From the NCBI RefSeq assembly GCF_003675385.1, contig NZ_RCWZ01000005.1, positions 496,001-560,000 of the forward strand: DNA of 64,000 bases, given 5' to 3'. The position numbers and the translations under genes are program-made. Each line of letters starts with the position of its first letter. The first letter of the stretch is position 1. A model generated the notes under the pieces. That model saw nothing but the letters and a program-made list of their open reading frames with translations. It did no database searches and was not told the origin of the DNA. Positions 1 through 9,112 of this stretch are shown one piece after another. This stretch comes from Mucilaginibacter kameinonensis. Lineage in GTDB: Bacteria > Bacteroidota > Bacteroidia > Sphingobacteriales > Sphingobacteriaceae.

Positions 1-2626
1 CGGTCGTGCTAAAGTCTGAAGGATAAGATAATACAGTTTTTAATGTGTTTCCTGTACTGTTGTATGTTGTAATGCTTGACGGTTGCGCACTGATAATATT
101 GTATTGATAATTGGTGAGTGATTCTGACAACAGCAACCCATTGGTGTCAAAAGATTGGTCCTTTACCGTATCTACGTACATCCACGCCTTATGAATGAAG
201 TAATAACTGGTGTTGTAGTTCGATCGCTCCCATGAAAGTTGTGTATTGTCAGTTGTTTGACCACAATAGAGACGTATTTTTTCAGTGGCAATGTAGCCGG
301 TATATTGCCCGGCAAAACTTGTGTCTTCGACGTAATGCGTAAAGGTTTTGTGAACGTATTGTCGTTGTCCAGCTTGTATTTTAAATGTCCCCTGATATGT
401 CTCCTTGCCGTTTCTGTAAATTTCGTCCCCAGTTGGAGCGCCCACAATGGCTGTACCGCGAAATATAGCTGCATCTCTGTTTGGTGACACGGTGAATGTA
501 TGTTCTATTCCTCCATTCTCGAAGTTTTCTCCAAAGCCTTCCGTTACTTCTTTATAGGTCGCAGGAGTCGGCGTTTTAGATAATGTCAATGGAGCGCTTG
601 AGCTACTAGTTTTAAATGGAAACTCCACAGAAGGCGAGCATGAGCCATATCCCGGGCAGGGCAAGTACATATTGATATTTCTTTCGTAAGGGGGGAGATT
701 TATAGTCGATGCCGAAGATTGGTCGGGGTTCAAAAATTTATTATAGTAGTATTTTTTAATTGTAGGGGTAGTCGAAATGCCATCGTAAGTCAGAATCTTT
801 GCCACACGCACGCCTCCAATTGCTCTATTAAGCATTTGATTTGATACCGTGCCTGCTCTATAAGTTAAGGTAGCTTTTGTTGAAATATGATCGCCAAACA
901 AGTGTATTGCTATTCGATAGGTCCCAGGATTAAGAATGAAATTATTGTTGAGACTTGATCCTGGGTTTACTAAAAAATTCGTAACCATATTTCCACTTGC
1001 GTCTCTAATCTCTAATGAAGTATAGCGAGTACTGCTCGGCAATGAGGCGGTTGTAGAGCATGTTGCACTAATGTTAACTTGTTGTTGGTATGCTATTTCC
1101 GCTGTCCCCGTAGACACAGTGACAATTTCAGCACTGTTACCAGTAGGGTTATCTGCTGTATGTTTTAGAGTCTGTTCGACTGGGTAAATGGTCGTCATTT
1201 GATATGCCTGATTGCCCTCATACACAATACTATCCTTGCCACCTGTCGGGTATGTTATTAAGTTAAGGAGCCCTTTAGAGGCATATAAAGGGTCGGGGTC
1301 GCGGTTTGCCGTAGCTAGTGGTAATGCTTGAGCAAAATCGGGGTCCTTCGGCTTTGGAATACCGGTGGTGTTAGAAAATTGCCCATTGAAAAAGCCCCAA
1401 TAGTCCTGTGCATACGATAATGCAGCAGGGATGGATGAAAGGTCGTTGTACTGAAATTTATGCTGGTGGAGGAGTGCGCCGATGCCATTTTTTTCTGACA
1501 ATGACATCAGAAACGGCCTTGACCCGGCATATTGGTATTGAAAATCAAATGTTTTGAATAGCGTAGTATAATCCGGGCTATAAACACTTATTGATGACAC
1601 TAACTTGTCATTATCATCTTGCCTGCCCGTATAGCTGAAGACTATTTTATCTCCGAAAGTCGAAGCGATACTATCAAGCACTACACCAGTAGTGTGAAGC
1701 GCATTGATGCAGCTGTTATTTGTAGGCTGGGGCCGACTGACAGTACCACCGCAATAGACTGTCGGATTTGAGCCGGTAAAAACATAGATTGTTTCACTTC
1801 TCCCTAATTGATAATCATAAGATAGTGCAGAATAATAAAAGGTAACAACATCGCCATTGGGATGAACGATTCGCTTGAGATACCAGGCGGTAGAGTTATT
1901 AGCGTAGGCAGCACCGCAACTTCCGGTATTTTGTGTGTATTCAGTTGCGTCCTCGCCAAAGAAATATTGTTTGCCGTCCGGTGCGGTGATTTTGAATCCT
2001 GTAATTGGCGCTTGATTTCCTCCCTGTGTGATCTCTACCTTTAAAGCCATGTTAGAAAGCATGACAGGAACAAGTTTGCGGTTCGGTCCCAATGTATCCA
2101 AAATGAATCGACCGCTAAAATTGTCAAAGTTAAAGCTAAACATATCGGGTTGAGCATCTATTGATCCGGATGGACCAACCCCTTGCAAGGGGTCGGGGTT
2201 AGCGAGTGCTGATTCAAAGGAAAACAAAGGAAAATCATTATTGTCTCCCAGTTCAGGGATCGGCCGAATTCTTGTTGATTTCTCATCGACACTGCCAAAG
2301 ACAGTCCTCGTTATCACACCACCTGCATTTAACGCCCATTGATTTCCAACACGGGAGGCAATCTCATCAACCTTGAATCCACTGGTGGCATAATTGATAG
2401 AAATTGGCAAAGAAATGTGCTTAGATGAATAATTTACTAGCGAAATGGAAAAATTTGCTGAGCCGGATGACAATCCAGTATTTGCCCCAACATATTTGCC
2501 CAATGATGCTGCATTGGGCGCTGGTGGGAGTAGATTTACAACATTATTCTCCTGCGATTTTGCGGCTCCGGTGATGGCACAAAACGCAAGAAAGATAATG
2601 GTCTTTTTGAAACTATTATTTTTCAT
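1..2626 (-). CDS. large secreted RHS/YD-related protein, N-terminal 875 codons (runs off the left edge)
   Basis: One frame is open on the minus strand from an ATG at 2626 to the window edge, so the C-terminus is missing. Residues 1-24 look like a signal peptide (basic start, hydrophobic core, ending near AAKSQ). Residues 34-45 (PPAPNAASLGKY) and 96-109 (QWALNAGGVITRTV) match the characteristic start of very large Bacteroidota surface proteins that often end in RHS/YD repeats. The rest is Gly/Ser/Tyr/Asn-rich with phrases such as PDGKQYFFGED and FSYTGRQDDND, typical of the same family. A function in surface polymer or toxin delivery is only inferred. The short ORFs inside it in other frames are shadows. 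Three in-frame copies of GGTCGGGGT (721, 1291, 2191 on the plus strand) are odd. Confidence 0.8.
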   Translation of the reverse strand, partial: MKNNSFKKTIIFLAFCAITGAAKSQENNVVNLLPPAPNAASLGKYVGANTGLSSGSANFSISLVNYSSKHISLPISINYATSGFKVDEIASRVGNQWALNAGGVITRTVFGSVDEKSTRIRPIPELGDNNDFPLFSFESALANPDPLQGVGPSGSIDAQPDMFSFNFDNFSGRFILDTLGPNRKLVPVMLSNMALKVEITQGGNQAPITGFKITAPDGKQYFFGEDATEYTQNTGSCGAAYANNSTAWYLKRIVHPNGDVVTFYYSALSYDYQLGRSETIYVFTGSNPTVYCGGTVSRPQPTNNSCINALHTTGVVLDSIASTFGDKIVFSYTGRQDDNDKLVSSISVYSPDYTTLFKTFDFQYQYAGSRPFLMSLSEKNGIGALLHQHKFQYNDLSSIPAALSYAQDYWGFFNGQFSNTTGIPKPKDPDFAQALPLATANRDPDPLYASKGLLNLITYPTGGKDSIVYEGNQAYQMTTIYPVEQTLKHTADNPTGNSAEIVTVSTGTAEIAYQQQVNISATCSTTASLPSSTRYTSLEIRDASGNMVTNFLVNPGSSLNNNFILNPGTYRIAIHLFGDHISTKATLTYRAGTVSNQMLNRAIGGVRVAKILTYDGISTTPTIKKYYYNKFLNPDQSSASTINLPPYERNINMYLPCPGYGSCSPSVEFPFKTSSSSAPLTLSKTPTPATYKEVTEGFGENFENGGIEHTFTVSPNRDAAIFRGTAIVGAPTGDEIYRNGKETYQGTFKIQAGQRQYVHKTFTHYVEDTSFAGQYTGYIATEKIRLYCGQTTDNTQLSWERSNYNTSYYFIHKAWMYVDTVKDQSFDTNGLLLSESLTNYQYNIISAQPSSITTYNSTGNTLKTVLSYPSDFSTT

Positions 2627-3122
2627 TGAGAAATTAATATGATTTAAGTGATTTAAAAGAAGTAAGTCAGTCGAATACCGTATTATTTACTATGGTATTC
2701 TTAATACAGTGGTTTGTTGAAATCTGCTTGTCGAGAAATTAGTTTATGTAGAATCCGCTAAATGAATATTTCATATAGATAGAGAATTACTTATTTTATC
2801 TGCGTCAGAGTCCAGTTGGTGAGCGTTCTGTCTAAAACAAGGGCTTAGAGACATGAACAAAAGCTTAGCGAGGGGTTTCTTTTTTTCATTGTGATAGGCT
2901 GTTTAGATTAGAGTGTGAGTTAACACTCCATTTGTAAAATATTATTTTAATGTTTTGGCGAAAATACTTATAAAAAATAAGAAAGCTAATAGGTGTTTTG
3001 ACGGAAAATAATACCGTATAAACACCTAGTAAAATCAAATAGTCTAAGTTTTAACAATAAATTGACGATACTCGCCGATCTCAAAAGGTGTAAAGAGACT
3101 TACCAAAATCACCAACAAATGT
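2627..3122. other. intergenic region, AT-rich, no gene seen
   Basis: About 500 bases between two minus-strand genes. It should hold the promoter of the RHS-related gene and the transcription stop of the lipoprotein gene. I see no credible ORF. The only clear structure is the inverted repeat at 2990-3028, listed separately. Confidence 0.5.
2990..3028 (-). terminator. imperfect hairpin, probable terminator of the lipoprotein gene
   Basis: TAGGTGTTT (2990-2998) pairs with AAACACCTA (3020-3028), and inside it ACGG (3001-3004) pairs with CCGT (3014-3017), separated by a 2x2 internal loop. On the minus strand the stem is followed by a T-rich stretch (complement of 2965-2989). It lies about 95 bases past the stop codon of the lipoprotein gene. 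Confidence 0.45.
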
Positions 3123-4070
3123 CTAAAAGCTTCGCACCGAGCAAACTGCTGCATAATTAGAGATGAGAAACTGATCGGGCGTATCGGTTACTGCATCAGT
3201 CCCCAAACACCATGCATACCCGGCAGTTGTTGTAGTCGAACTCCAAAAATGTCCTGATGCGAGGCCAAGAGGATTCTCATAGAGATTTTTTTTTATTTGT
3301 GATAATTCGTCAATTGATGGTAAATACCAATCGCTATAGCCGTTTTTGTCAAGGCTGTAACTGTACAATGCTGCATAGCCGATAGTTTGATTCGTGCCGT
3401 AGGTGGAAACGATTGTAGTAGTATTTGCATTACCAGTACCGATAGCTTTGCTGGTAGTAAACAGAACGCCTGCGTTGCCATCGCCTTTCCATTTCGGGCC
3501 ACCACCGAAGTTATAAACAAGCGCGTCAAGGTCGGCAACAAGGCCATGCTTGCCGGTCTTATCAACATAAAAAAGGATGCCGCCCTGTACAAACTCGCCA
3601 TATTCCATGCTGGGGGCTTTGGTGGTAAAAGAGAGTTCTTTGCCATAAATGAGCGGATCCCCGGTAACCGTTCTTGAGGCAATGGCACGGACGTAGTAGG
3701 TTGTCCCGCCGGTAAGTCCCGCTCGAATGAATTTAAACTTGCCGCTGAATGGCGCACTTGGTTGGCCGTAAAACTTATTAGGATAATCAGCGATATTGGT
3801 GTGTGATTTCGTATCCCAGGCAAACCCGATCTCTCCGTTTGCTCCCAACGGCAGTTCTTTGGTCAATTCTCCTTCAATCGTTGCGTGTCCAGAGGTGACG
3901 CCCGAAACGGCAGTAGTTACTACTTCGCCATTGTTCGTTGGCGGCGGGTCGACATGTCCGCCATTGTTCATGTTGTCTAAATTGCCGGAGCCTTTGCCGC
4001 AGGAAAGGAATAGGATCATTGCACCCGTCAGCAGAACGGTGTGTTGAAGCAGAAATAGTACTTTTTTCAA
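3123..4070 (-). CDS. lipoprotein with FN3/Ig-like and Lcl/DUF1566-type domains
   Basis: The 315-residue product begins with a lipoprotein signal ending in FLSCG, so Cys24 would be lipidated and the protein anchored in a membrane, in this phylum often facing outward. Residues about 50-150 look like a fibronectin-III/Ig-like strand domain (VSGVTSGHATIEGEL, TTYYVRAIAS). The C-terminal half carries the Lcl/DUF1566 pattern: GGILFYVDKTGKHGLVA near residue 163, SDWYLPSIDELSQIKKNL, and FWSSTT. These domains occur in surface proteins of unknown or adhesive function. It stands alone, upstream of the RHS-related gene on the same strand, so a shared surface role is possible but unproven. Confidence 0.8.
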   Translation of the reverse strand: MKKVLFLLQHTVLLTGAMILFLSCGKGSGNLDNMNNGGHVDPPPTNNGEVVTTAVSGVTSGHATIEGELTKELPLGANGEIGFAWDTKSHTNIADYPNKFYGQPSAPFSGKFKFIRAGLTGGTTYYVRAIASRTVTGDPLIYGKELSFTTKAPSMEYGEFVQGGILFYVDKTGKHGLVADLDALVYNFGGGPKWKGDGNAGVLFTTSKAIGTGNANTTTIVSTYGTNQTIGYAALYSYSLDKNGYSDWYLPSIDELSQIKKNLYENPLGLASGHFWSSTTTTAGYAWCLGTDAVTDTPDQFLISNYAAVCSVRSF

Positions 4071-4139
4071 ATTGAGTGTTGGGGTTTAGTACAGCTCTAA
4101 GTTCGTGCGCTCTATTGCCCCATCCAATTCACTTTGTGC

Positions 4140-4236
4140 ATACTTTATGCAAGATTTGCATAAAGTATTATCTTTTGATTAGAGGAAACATTATTGGTTT
4201 CCTCTAGCATGTATGTTTGCAGATTTTTGCAAGCAT
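4140..4236. repeat. three consecutive hairpins in the lipoprotein-methylase spacer
   Basis: ATACTTTATGCAA (4140-4152) and TTGCATAAAGTAT (4156-4168) form a perfect 13-bp stem with a 3-base loop. TAGAGGAAAC (4180-4189) and GTTTCCTCTA (4197-4206) form a perfect 10-bp stem with a 7-base loop. ATGTTTGCA (4211-4219) and TGCAAGCAT form a 9-bp stem with one wobble pair. They fill the space between the lipoprotein start (4070) and the methylase terminator (4281-4307). They could be the leader of the lipoprotein mRNA, a protein-binding array, or a small structured RNA. No T-run follows them on either strand. Confidence 0.6.
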
Positions 4237-4280
4237 GTGTGGATTGCAGAAGAACTTTATAAATTAATAATGTTAAGGTA

Positions 4281-4307
4281 TTAGAAAAACGCCGGAATTA
4301 CCGGCGT
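4281..4307 (-). terminator. rho-independent terminator of the methylase-like gene
   Basis: ACGCCGG (4289-4295), loop AATTA, CCGGCGT (4301-4307). Read on the minus strand the GC-rich stem is followed by TTTTTCTAA. It sits 7 bases after the stop codon of the methylase-like gene. Confidence 0.85.
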
Positions 4308-4313
4308 GTATGT

Positions 4314-5048
4314 TTAGAGTTCATCAAACAAATTTCCTTGTACTCCTCTTTCTGACGGCTGTCGCATTGACTCGGAGGGATCGGTAACTGCTTCCTGTGA
4401 AGGGTTTTCCTTCGAGCGCAGCCAGATTCTGCTTTGCTCAGGATCAGTAAAGGGTTTGTAGTAGGGATGATGGTGACCATTTAAAAGAACGGTACCGATA
4501 ACGTACCCGTGGAAGAATTTGTTGGAAAGCGAATCCATGTGCGCAATCTCACCCGTCAACGAGTGCAATAGCATGTTCATCAAGGCCATTTTGCAACACA
4601 GCGGATCAATGTCTGCGCCGTAAAAGAGTCGGTGCCGGTTGCGCTTTGCCGCCGACAACAGCATTCTTCCTGATCCACAGGCTGGGTCAAGTACCATGTC
4701 TCCTTGTTTTGCATTGCTGTCGTAAACAAGAGCAGTTAGCAAATCCTTTATTGGGCCAGGAGTGAAGAACTGCCCGTTTCTGCCTTTTGATATTAGGGTT
4801 TCACACAGTTCTCCTAAAGGGTCATTGAAGTTTTCGGAAAGTTCCCCTACTTCGATCAGCATCTTCGAGAGCAGTTCCCGCTTTGGATGGTTGATGAGTG
4901 TTTCAAGTGCCGGTTTCTGCTCTTCGGCTGTTTCGTGATATCGAAACGCTAAGAGAAAATAATCAAGAAAGTCATTAAGGGCAGCAGCTTCGTTTTGCGT
5001 GTACGCGAACTGTTCAAAGAGGATCAGAAGTTTGTTGATATTATTCAT
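4314..5048 (-). CDS. N6-adenine DNA methylase-like protein lacking the catalytic motif
   Basis: The 244 residues have the front half of an HsdM-type gamma methylase: QFFTPGPI near residue 92, the SAM-binding motif DPACGSGRML near 121-130, and ADIDPLCCKMALMNMLLHS. The acidic motif (HMDSL) is followed not by the expected NPPY/F but by VLLNGHHHPYYKPFTDPEQS. The protein then ends in a short polar tail (GNLFDEL). It can therefore probably bind SAM but may not methylate DNA. Similar short N-6 methylase proteins occur in Bacteroidota conjugative and mobilizable elements (family knowledge). Its closest upstream neighbour is a broken mobilization-accessory gene. Confidence 0.7.
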   Translation of the reverse strand: MNNINKLLILFEQFAYTQNEAAALNDFLDYFLLAFRYHETAEEQKPALETLINHPKRELLSKMLIEVGELSENFNDPLGELCETLISKGRNGQFFTPGPIKDLLTALVYDSNAKQGDMVLDPACGSGRMLLSAAKRNRHRLFYGADIDPLCCKMALMNMLLHSLTGEIAHMDSLSNKFFHGYVIGTVLLNGHHHPYYKPFTDPEQSRIWLRSKENPSQEAVTDPSESMRQPSERGVQGNLFDEL

Positions 5049-5084
5049 ATCGGTACCAATGGATAGGGATGTAAAAAATAAAAC

Positions 5085-5396
5085 ATGCTATCCTACCGAT
5101 AACCAGGCTTTTTGACCGGAGCCCAAAATGGTGGCTGGTTTTTACCCCTATTACTTTAGATATGGTTGCCATCAGTCTTTTTACCTTGTCGATCCACTGC
5201 TGGATCTTCGCATCATCATAGCGTTTATTAGCTATTTCAATACGGACTGCTATTCTGTCTATTGTTTCCCTGTATTGCTATAAAAGGGTTTTAGAAACTC
5301 CGGTATTTCAGTTTCTACGAAGGTCATTTTGACAACGAAGCATTGTGTCAACTGTTCCAACATCGTTATCTTTTCTTCTAATTCTTCTTTTTGCAT
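5085..5396 (-). pseudogene. broken duplicate of the coiled-coil mobilization-accessory gene
   Basis: This stretch aligns base for base, with scattered substitutions, to the 5' half of the intact gene at 11008-11610, on the same strand. The start matches well (EELEEKITMLEQL here, EELEEKITMLEEL there). A lost base near 5280, in the stretch coding for FLKxFLQQYKE, shifts the frame and gives FYSNTGKQ and a stop. Past that point the DNA still resembles the other copy through the VIGVKTSHHFG region, then the similarity ends near 5085. A longer open frame covering 5259-5648 exists, but its first 90 residues resemble nothing I recognise and are probably fortuitous. Confidence 0.75.
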
Positions 5397-5800
5397 AATA
5401 ATTGATTTAAAATTTATCCAATCGTCCATTCTTTGAACCATTTTATCAAAATAGTTGAGCCGATTAGAAAAACTCCGATTCGGTGCCCTTGGTACCTTTG
5501 CAATGGTGAAAGGGCCAGTAGTGGAATTAACCAATTGCGGCCCTCTCATTGACATCGTTACAGTACTTATTTTAATTATTGAGTCTTCTCTGGTAAAATC
5601 GGGACTAACAGTCTGCTGACGGGATACCATACTAAACGTAAATCCCAACCCGGATTCACCTATTGACCGGGTTCTTATGTGGGCTTTAAAGCTATGATTC
5701 TTTTATAGAAGCTGATCCCAAAAAACAATGGCAGCGAAGCCTTCACTCAGTGAATTGAATCGACCCTGTGACCATAATTAACAATTTAATCTGATTTATA
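5397..5800. other. non-coding remnant and presumed SDR promoter region
   Basis: No credible gene. The minus-strand frame that is open from 5396 up to 5648 has no recognisable motif and leads into the pseudogene. The right end should carry the promoter of the SDR gene, but I see no confident promoter box. Confidence 0.4.
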
Positions 5801-6622
5801 ATGAAAAAAACAGTTTTTATCACGGGTGTATCCACAGGATTTGGGAAACTTTGGACCGAAGCTCTCTTGAAGCGAGGCGATAACGTGGCTGCTACATCCA
5901 GAAACGCGGAGGCACTTGCCGACATGGCCGAACAGTATAAGGAGCAACTTTTGCCAATCACATTGGATGTTACAAACAGAGGCGCTGTAATAAAGGCCGT
6001 GCAGCAAGCAAAAAACCACTTTGGGAATCTCGATGTGGTTATTAATAACGCGGGCTACGGCGTTTTTGGCGCGATCGAAGAAGTTGGAGAAAAAGAAATA
6101 AAAGACGTTTTTGAAGCCAACGTATTTGGCACGCTCTGGGTAACGCAAGCCGCATTGCCAATTTTCAGAGAACAGGGACGCGGTCACATCATACAGCTTT
6201 CAAGCGTTCTCGGAATTTACAGCATACCTACGCTGGGAATCTATAACGCAACCAAGTTTGCTGTGGAAGGGTTGAGCGAAGCATTGGCCGGCGAAGTTAA
6301 GGACCTGGGCATCCACGTGACGATGATTGAACCCAACGGGTATACTACGGAGTTTGGGGGTTCTTCTGCAATTTATGGAAATGGAATACCTGCCTATGAT
6401 CAGGTGAAGTCAAAATTGGGTGAAATAGAAGGCGTATCACCTGAAGATTACGGTAACCCGGAGGCCACCGTTCCGGTAATCTTGGACCTTATAGATAACC
6501 CACAGCCTCCGTTACGCCTGTTTTTTGGAAAGATCGGATTTAAAAAAGCACAAAAGGTTTATGCGGAAAAAATGCAGACCTGGAAGACATGGAATCATGT
6601 ATCAGAAGCGGCACAAGGCTGA
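5801..6622 (+). CDS. short-chain dehydrogenase/reductase (classical SDR)
   Basis: 273 residues with the classical SDR landmarks: nucleotide-binding TGVSTGFG at 8-15, NNAG at 82-85, the catalytic serine pair at 134-135, and Y148-x3-K152 (YNATK). The product should be a cytosolic NAD(P)-dependent oxidoreductase; the substrate cannot be read from the sequence. It is followed 46 bases later by an aldehyde dehydrogenase, so the two probably form one operon handling a carbonyl/alcohol pair. The paralogous SDR at 44793-45608 shares length and layout (NNAGYG, TKFAVEG) and also sits beside an AraC regulator. Confidence 0.88.
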   Translation: MKKTVFITGVSTGFGKLWTEALLKRGDNVAATSRNAEALADMAEQYKEQLLPITLDVTNRGAVIKAVQQAKNHFGNLDVVINNAGYGVFGAIEEVGEKEIKDVFEANVFGTLWVTQAALPIFREQGRGHIIQLSSVLGIYSIPTLGIYNATKFAVEGLSEALAGEVKDLGIHVTMIEPNGYTTEFGGSSAIYGNGIPAYDQVKSKLGEIEGVSPEDYGNPEATVPVILDLIDNPQPPLRLFFGKIGFKKAQKVYAEKMQTWKTWNHVSEAAQG

Positions 6623-6668
6623 TCCTGTATACATCACCACTATTAAATAATAATTAAAAAATAACTGT

Positions 6669-8039
6669 ATGAGTTTTCAAACTATCAATCCCGCAACAGG
6701 GGATTTGCTAAAAGAATTTCCTCTTCAGACAGATGAACAAGTTATTGCTGCACTGGAAACAGCCAACAAACGTTTTCATGAAGACTGGAAATTAAGAACC
6801 GTTGCCGACCGCATTGCAGTTGTTGCGCGGGCAGGGAAGATTTTAAAGGAAAAAAGAGAAGAGTTTGCCCATTTAGCTACTTTAGAAATGGGAAAAATTT
6901 TGCGATATAGCTATCTAGAGGTTGATTTGGTGATCGGCATTTTTGAATACTATATAAAAAACGCGGAAAAGATGCTTGCTCCACATGCTATCGTGGAAGA
7001 AAAAGAGGCGAGCATCATATCAGAACCCTTAGGTGTGATCCTGGCGATCGAACCTTGGAACTTCCCGTATTACCAATTAGCCCGCGTAGCTGTACCCCAA
7101 TTAATAGCGGGCAATGTGGTACTCATGAAACATGCCGAGAATGTACCGCAATGCGCTCTTGCCTTCGCCAGGCTATTTGAAGAAGCTGGCGCACCTGCAG
7201 GTGCTTATACCAATTTATTCTGTAGCGTAAAACAAATAGGATTGTTGATCGATGATTTCAGGGTAAGGGGTGTGGCGCTCACCGGCAGTGAACGTGCCGG
7301 AATCTCCGTTGGGGAACGAGCCGGCCGGAACTTGAAAAAAGTAATCCTGGAACTGGGGGGAAGTGATCCTGCATTGATTTTGGAAGGCGCTTCACTTGAG
7401 TTTGCAGCAGAACAGGTACTCATGGGGCGGACCTACAACTCTGGCCAGGGTTGTGTAAACATTAAGCGTGTAATTGTGGTGGGGAAACAGCGCGGTGAGA
7501 AAATGCTCAGTTTGCTCAAGGAACAGTTCAACAACATTAAAGTTGGCGCCCCAACCGACGAGGCCACCACATTAGGTCCGCTAGTTAGTGAAAAAGCACT
7601 CCAGGGATTATTGGGCCAGATCGAAGACGCAAGATTAGCAGGCGGAGAGATTATTGCAGGTGGCAAACGGGTTGACCGTCCGGGTTTTTATCTTGAACCA
7701 ACCATTATTACAAACATCACCGGAGATAACCCGCTGTATAAACAGGAGGCATTTGGCCCTGTATTGTCTTTCTATGTCGTAGATACTGAAGAGGAGGCGA
7801 TACATATTGCAAACGACATAGACTACGGCCTGGGAGCATATATATTTGATATGGATACCAAACATGCGCTGGAGGTTGCGGCCCGTATAGATTCGGGAAT
7901 GGTTTATATTAACTCTTGCTTTAACGACGCACCGCATTTGCCTTTTGGAGGGATTAAAAACTCAGGCTTTGGCCGGGAGTTATCAGAACTCGGTATTGGT
8001 GAATTTTTGAATCGTAAAATGATCCGTGTCGCTCACTAA
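6669..8039 (+). CDS. NAD(P)-dependent aldehyde dehydrogenase, succinate-semialdehyde type
   Basis: 456 residues, usual length for the short SSADH-like (GabD/Sad) branch. Visible landmarks are EPWNFPYYQ at 128-136 (oxyanion Asn131), the cofactor segment LTGSERAG, the general base Glu228 in LELGGSDP, and the catalytic Cys262 in GQGC. The C-terminal PFGGIKNSGFGRE motif is intact. It should oxidise an aldehyde to the acid in the cytosol. It follows the SDR gene closely and is convergent with the AraC regulator. The real substrate may be a toxic short aldehyde rather than succinate semialdehyde. Confidence 0.9.
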   Translation: MSFQTINPATGDLLKEFPLQTDEQVIAALETANKRFHEDWKLRTVADRIAVVARAGKILKEKREEFAHLATLEMGKILRYSYLEVDLVIGIFEYYIKNAEKMLAPHAIVEEKEASIISEPLGVILAIEPWNFPYYQLARVAVPQLIAGNVVLMKHAENVPQCALAFARLFEEAGAPAGAYTNLFCSVKQIGLLIDDFRVRGVALTGSERAGISVGERAGRNLKKVILELGGSDPALILEGASLEFAAEQVLMGRTYNSGQGCVNIKRVIVVGKQRGEKMLSLLKEQFNNIKVGAPTDEATTLGPLVSEKALQGLLGQIEDARLAGGEIIAGGKRVDRPGFYLEPTIITNITGDNPLYKQEAFGPVLSFYVVDTEEEAIHIANDIDYGLGAYIFDMDTKHALEVAARIDSGMVYINSCFNDAPHLPFGGIKNSGFGRELSELGIGEFLNRKMIRVAH

Positions 8040-8113
8040 TCCGGTCAATTGGTATCTTTGAGAATTGGCTTTAAAGAAGTGGTCTATCGATGCAAAATTG
8101 ATAGGCCATTTCT

Positions 8114-8995
8114 TTAATCTTTATAGGCAAGGGTTTTGCGAAATTCTGTTGGCGTTGTACCCGAAAATTCCTTGTATACCCTTACAAAGTGCGAAACATT
8201 CTCAAAGCCTACTGATAAACCTATTTCGGTAACTGGCCAATCAGTTGTAGTGAGCAATTCTTTCGCTTTATTGAGTCGCTTTTCTTTCAGAAACTGTGCC
8301 GGTGATGTTTTATAAATCGTATTAAAATCTCTCTTGAAACTGGCCAGACTCCTTCCGGATAAATAGGCAAGATCCACGAGTTTTAATGGATTCATGTAAT
8401 TCTCTTCAATTACATGTGCAATATCGCCCACGATCTGTTTTTTGAGCTGGATAAGCTGTAGGAGCAGATTATGATCGGTCTGCGCAAGATCATAAAGCAA
8501 TTCCGTTATTTTGATCCGCACCAGCCCCTTATCAATTTTCGCAGTCCCGTTGAAGTAAGCTTTAATAGAAGTAATAAAAGACAGCAAGGGTTCTGTTACC
8601 GGCATAACATTTACGCTGGCTAACTCCTCCGTTTTTATTGTTTTGATCCCTGATGTCTTCATAAAGTCTGATAAAAATTCATCCTTTAGGAAAAACATGA
8701 CGCTGTCATACATATCGCCGGTATCCGCCGAACCAGTTTTATCATAGGTTATGCTGGTATTCTTTTTCAATAGCACCATTTCATTTTTGAAAACAGTATA
8801 AATTCGTTTGCCGTGTGTAATGCGGTTAACCCCCTCCAGCACAAAAAGCAGCATGTGGTCTCTAAGAAACATCCCTCCCCGCTGATCCGCCTCATTATGC
8901 GCGCAGGATTCAACTACATCCATCGAATCGATGGACAGATGTTTTCTGTAAAACGGAGCACCAATGAGTTCCTGGGGTACTGTGGTGGCTTTCAT
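8114..8995 (-). CDS. AraC-family transcriptional regulator
   Basis: The C-terminal 100 residues are a double helix-turn-helix AraC domain (LAYLSGRSLASFKRDF, then IGLSVGFENVSHFVRVYKEF and the final TPTEFRK). The N-terminal part is a cupin-like sensor of unknown ligand. I take the ATG at 8995 (MKATTVPQEL). A longer frame up to 9046 would need a TTG start and adds an unconserved extension. It lies between the SDR/ALDH pair and the RidA/oxidoreductase pair, and probably controls one or both. Confidence 0.85.
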   Translation of the reverse strand: MKATTVPQELIGAPFYRKHLSIDSMDVVESCAHNEADQRGGMFLRDHMLLFVLEGVNRITHGKRIYTVFKNEMVLLKKNTSITYDKTGSADTGDMYDSVMFFLKDEFLSDFMKTSGIKTIKTEELASVNVMPVTEPLLSFITSIKAYFNGTAKIDKGLVRIKITELLYDLAQTDHNLLLQLIQLKKQIVGDIAHVIEENYMNPLKLVDLAYLSGRSLASFKRDFNTIYKTSPAQFLKEKRLNKAKELLTTTDWPVTEIGLSVGFENVSHFVRVYKEFSGTTPTEFRKTLAYKD

Positions 8996-9112
8996 ACGAT
9001 GACACGAATATGGTGCCAAGGTAAACAGTTTTCCCCAAACGTACAATCTACCAGGTAAGCCAACGCACGCTTTGCCCGATAGATTGTACAGGCTTGTACC
9101 TGTTATGTAAAC

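Noticed and set aside
172..474. 100-codon minus-strand ORF
   Set aside because: It lies in another frame inside the long open reading frame of the RHS-related gene (1-2626), which has a signal peptide and family motifs.
3293..3823. 176-codon minus-strand ORF
   Set aside because: Shadow of the lipoprotein gene in a shifted frame; no motif, whereas the other frame has a lipobox and known domains.
5259..5648. 129-codon minus-strand ORF as an intact gene
   Set aside because: Its C-terminal part is the frameshifted start of the duplicated coiled-coil gene and the N-terminal 90 residues resemble nothing; I treat it as decay.
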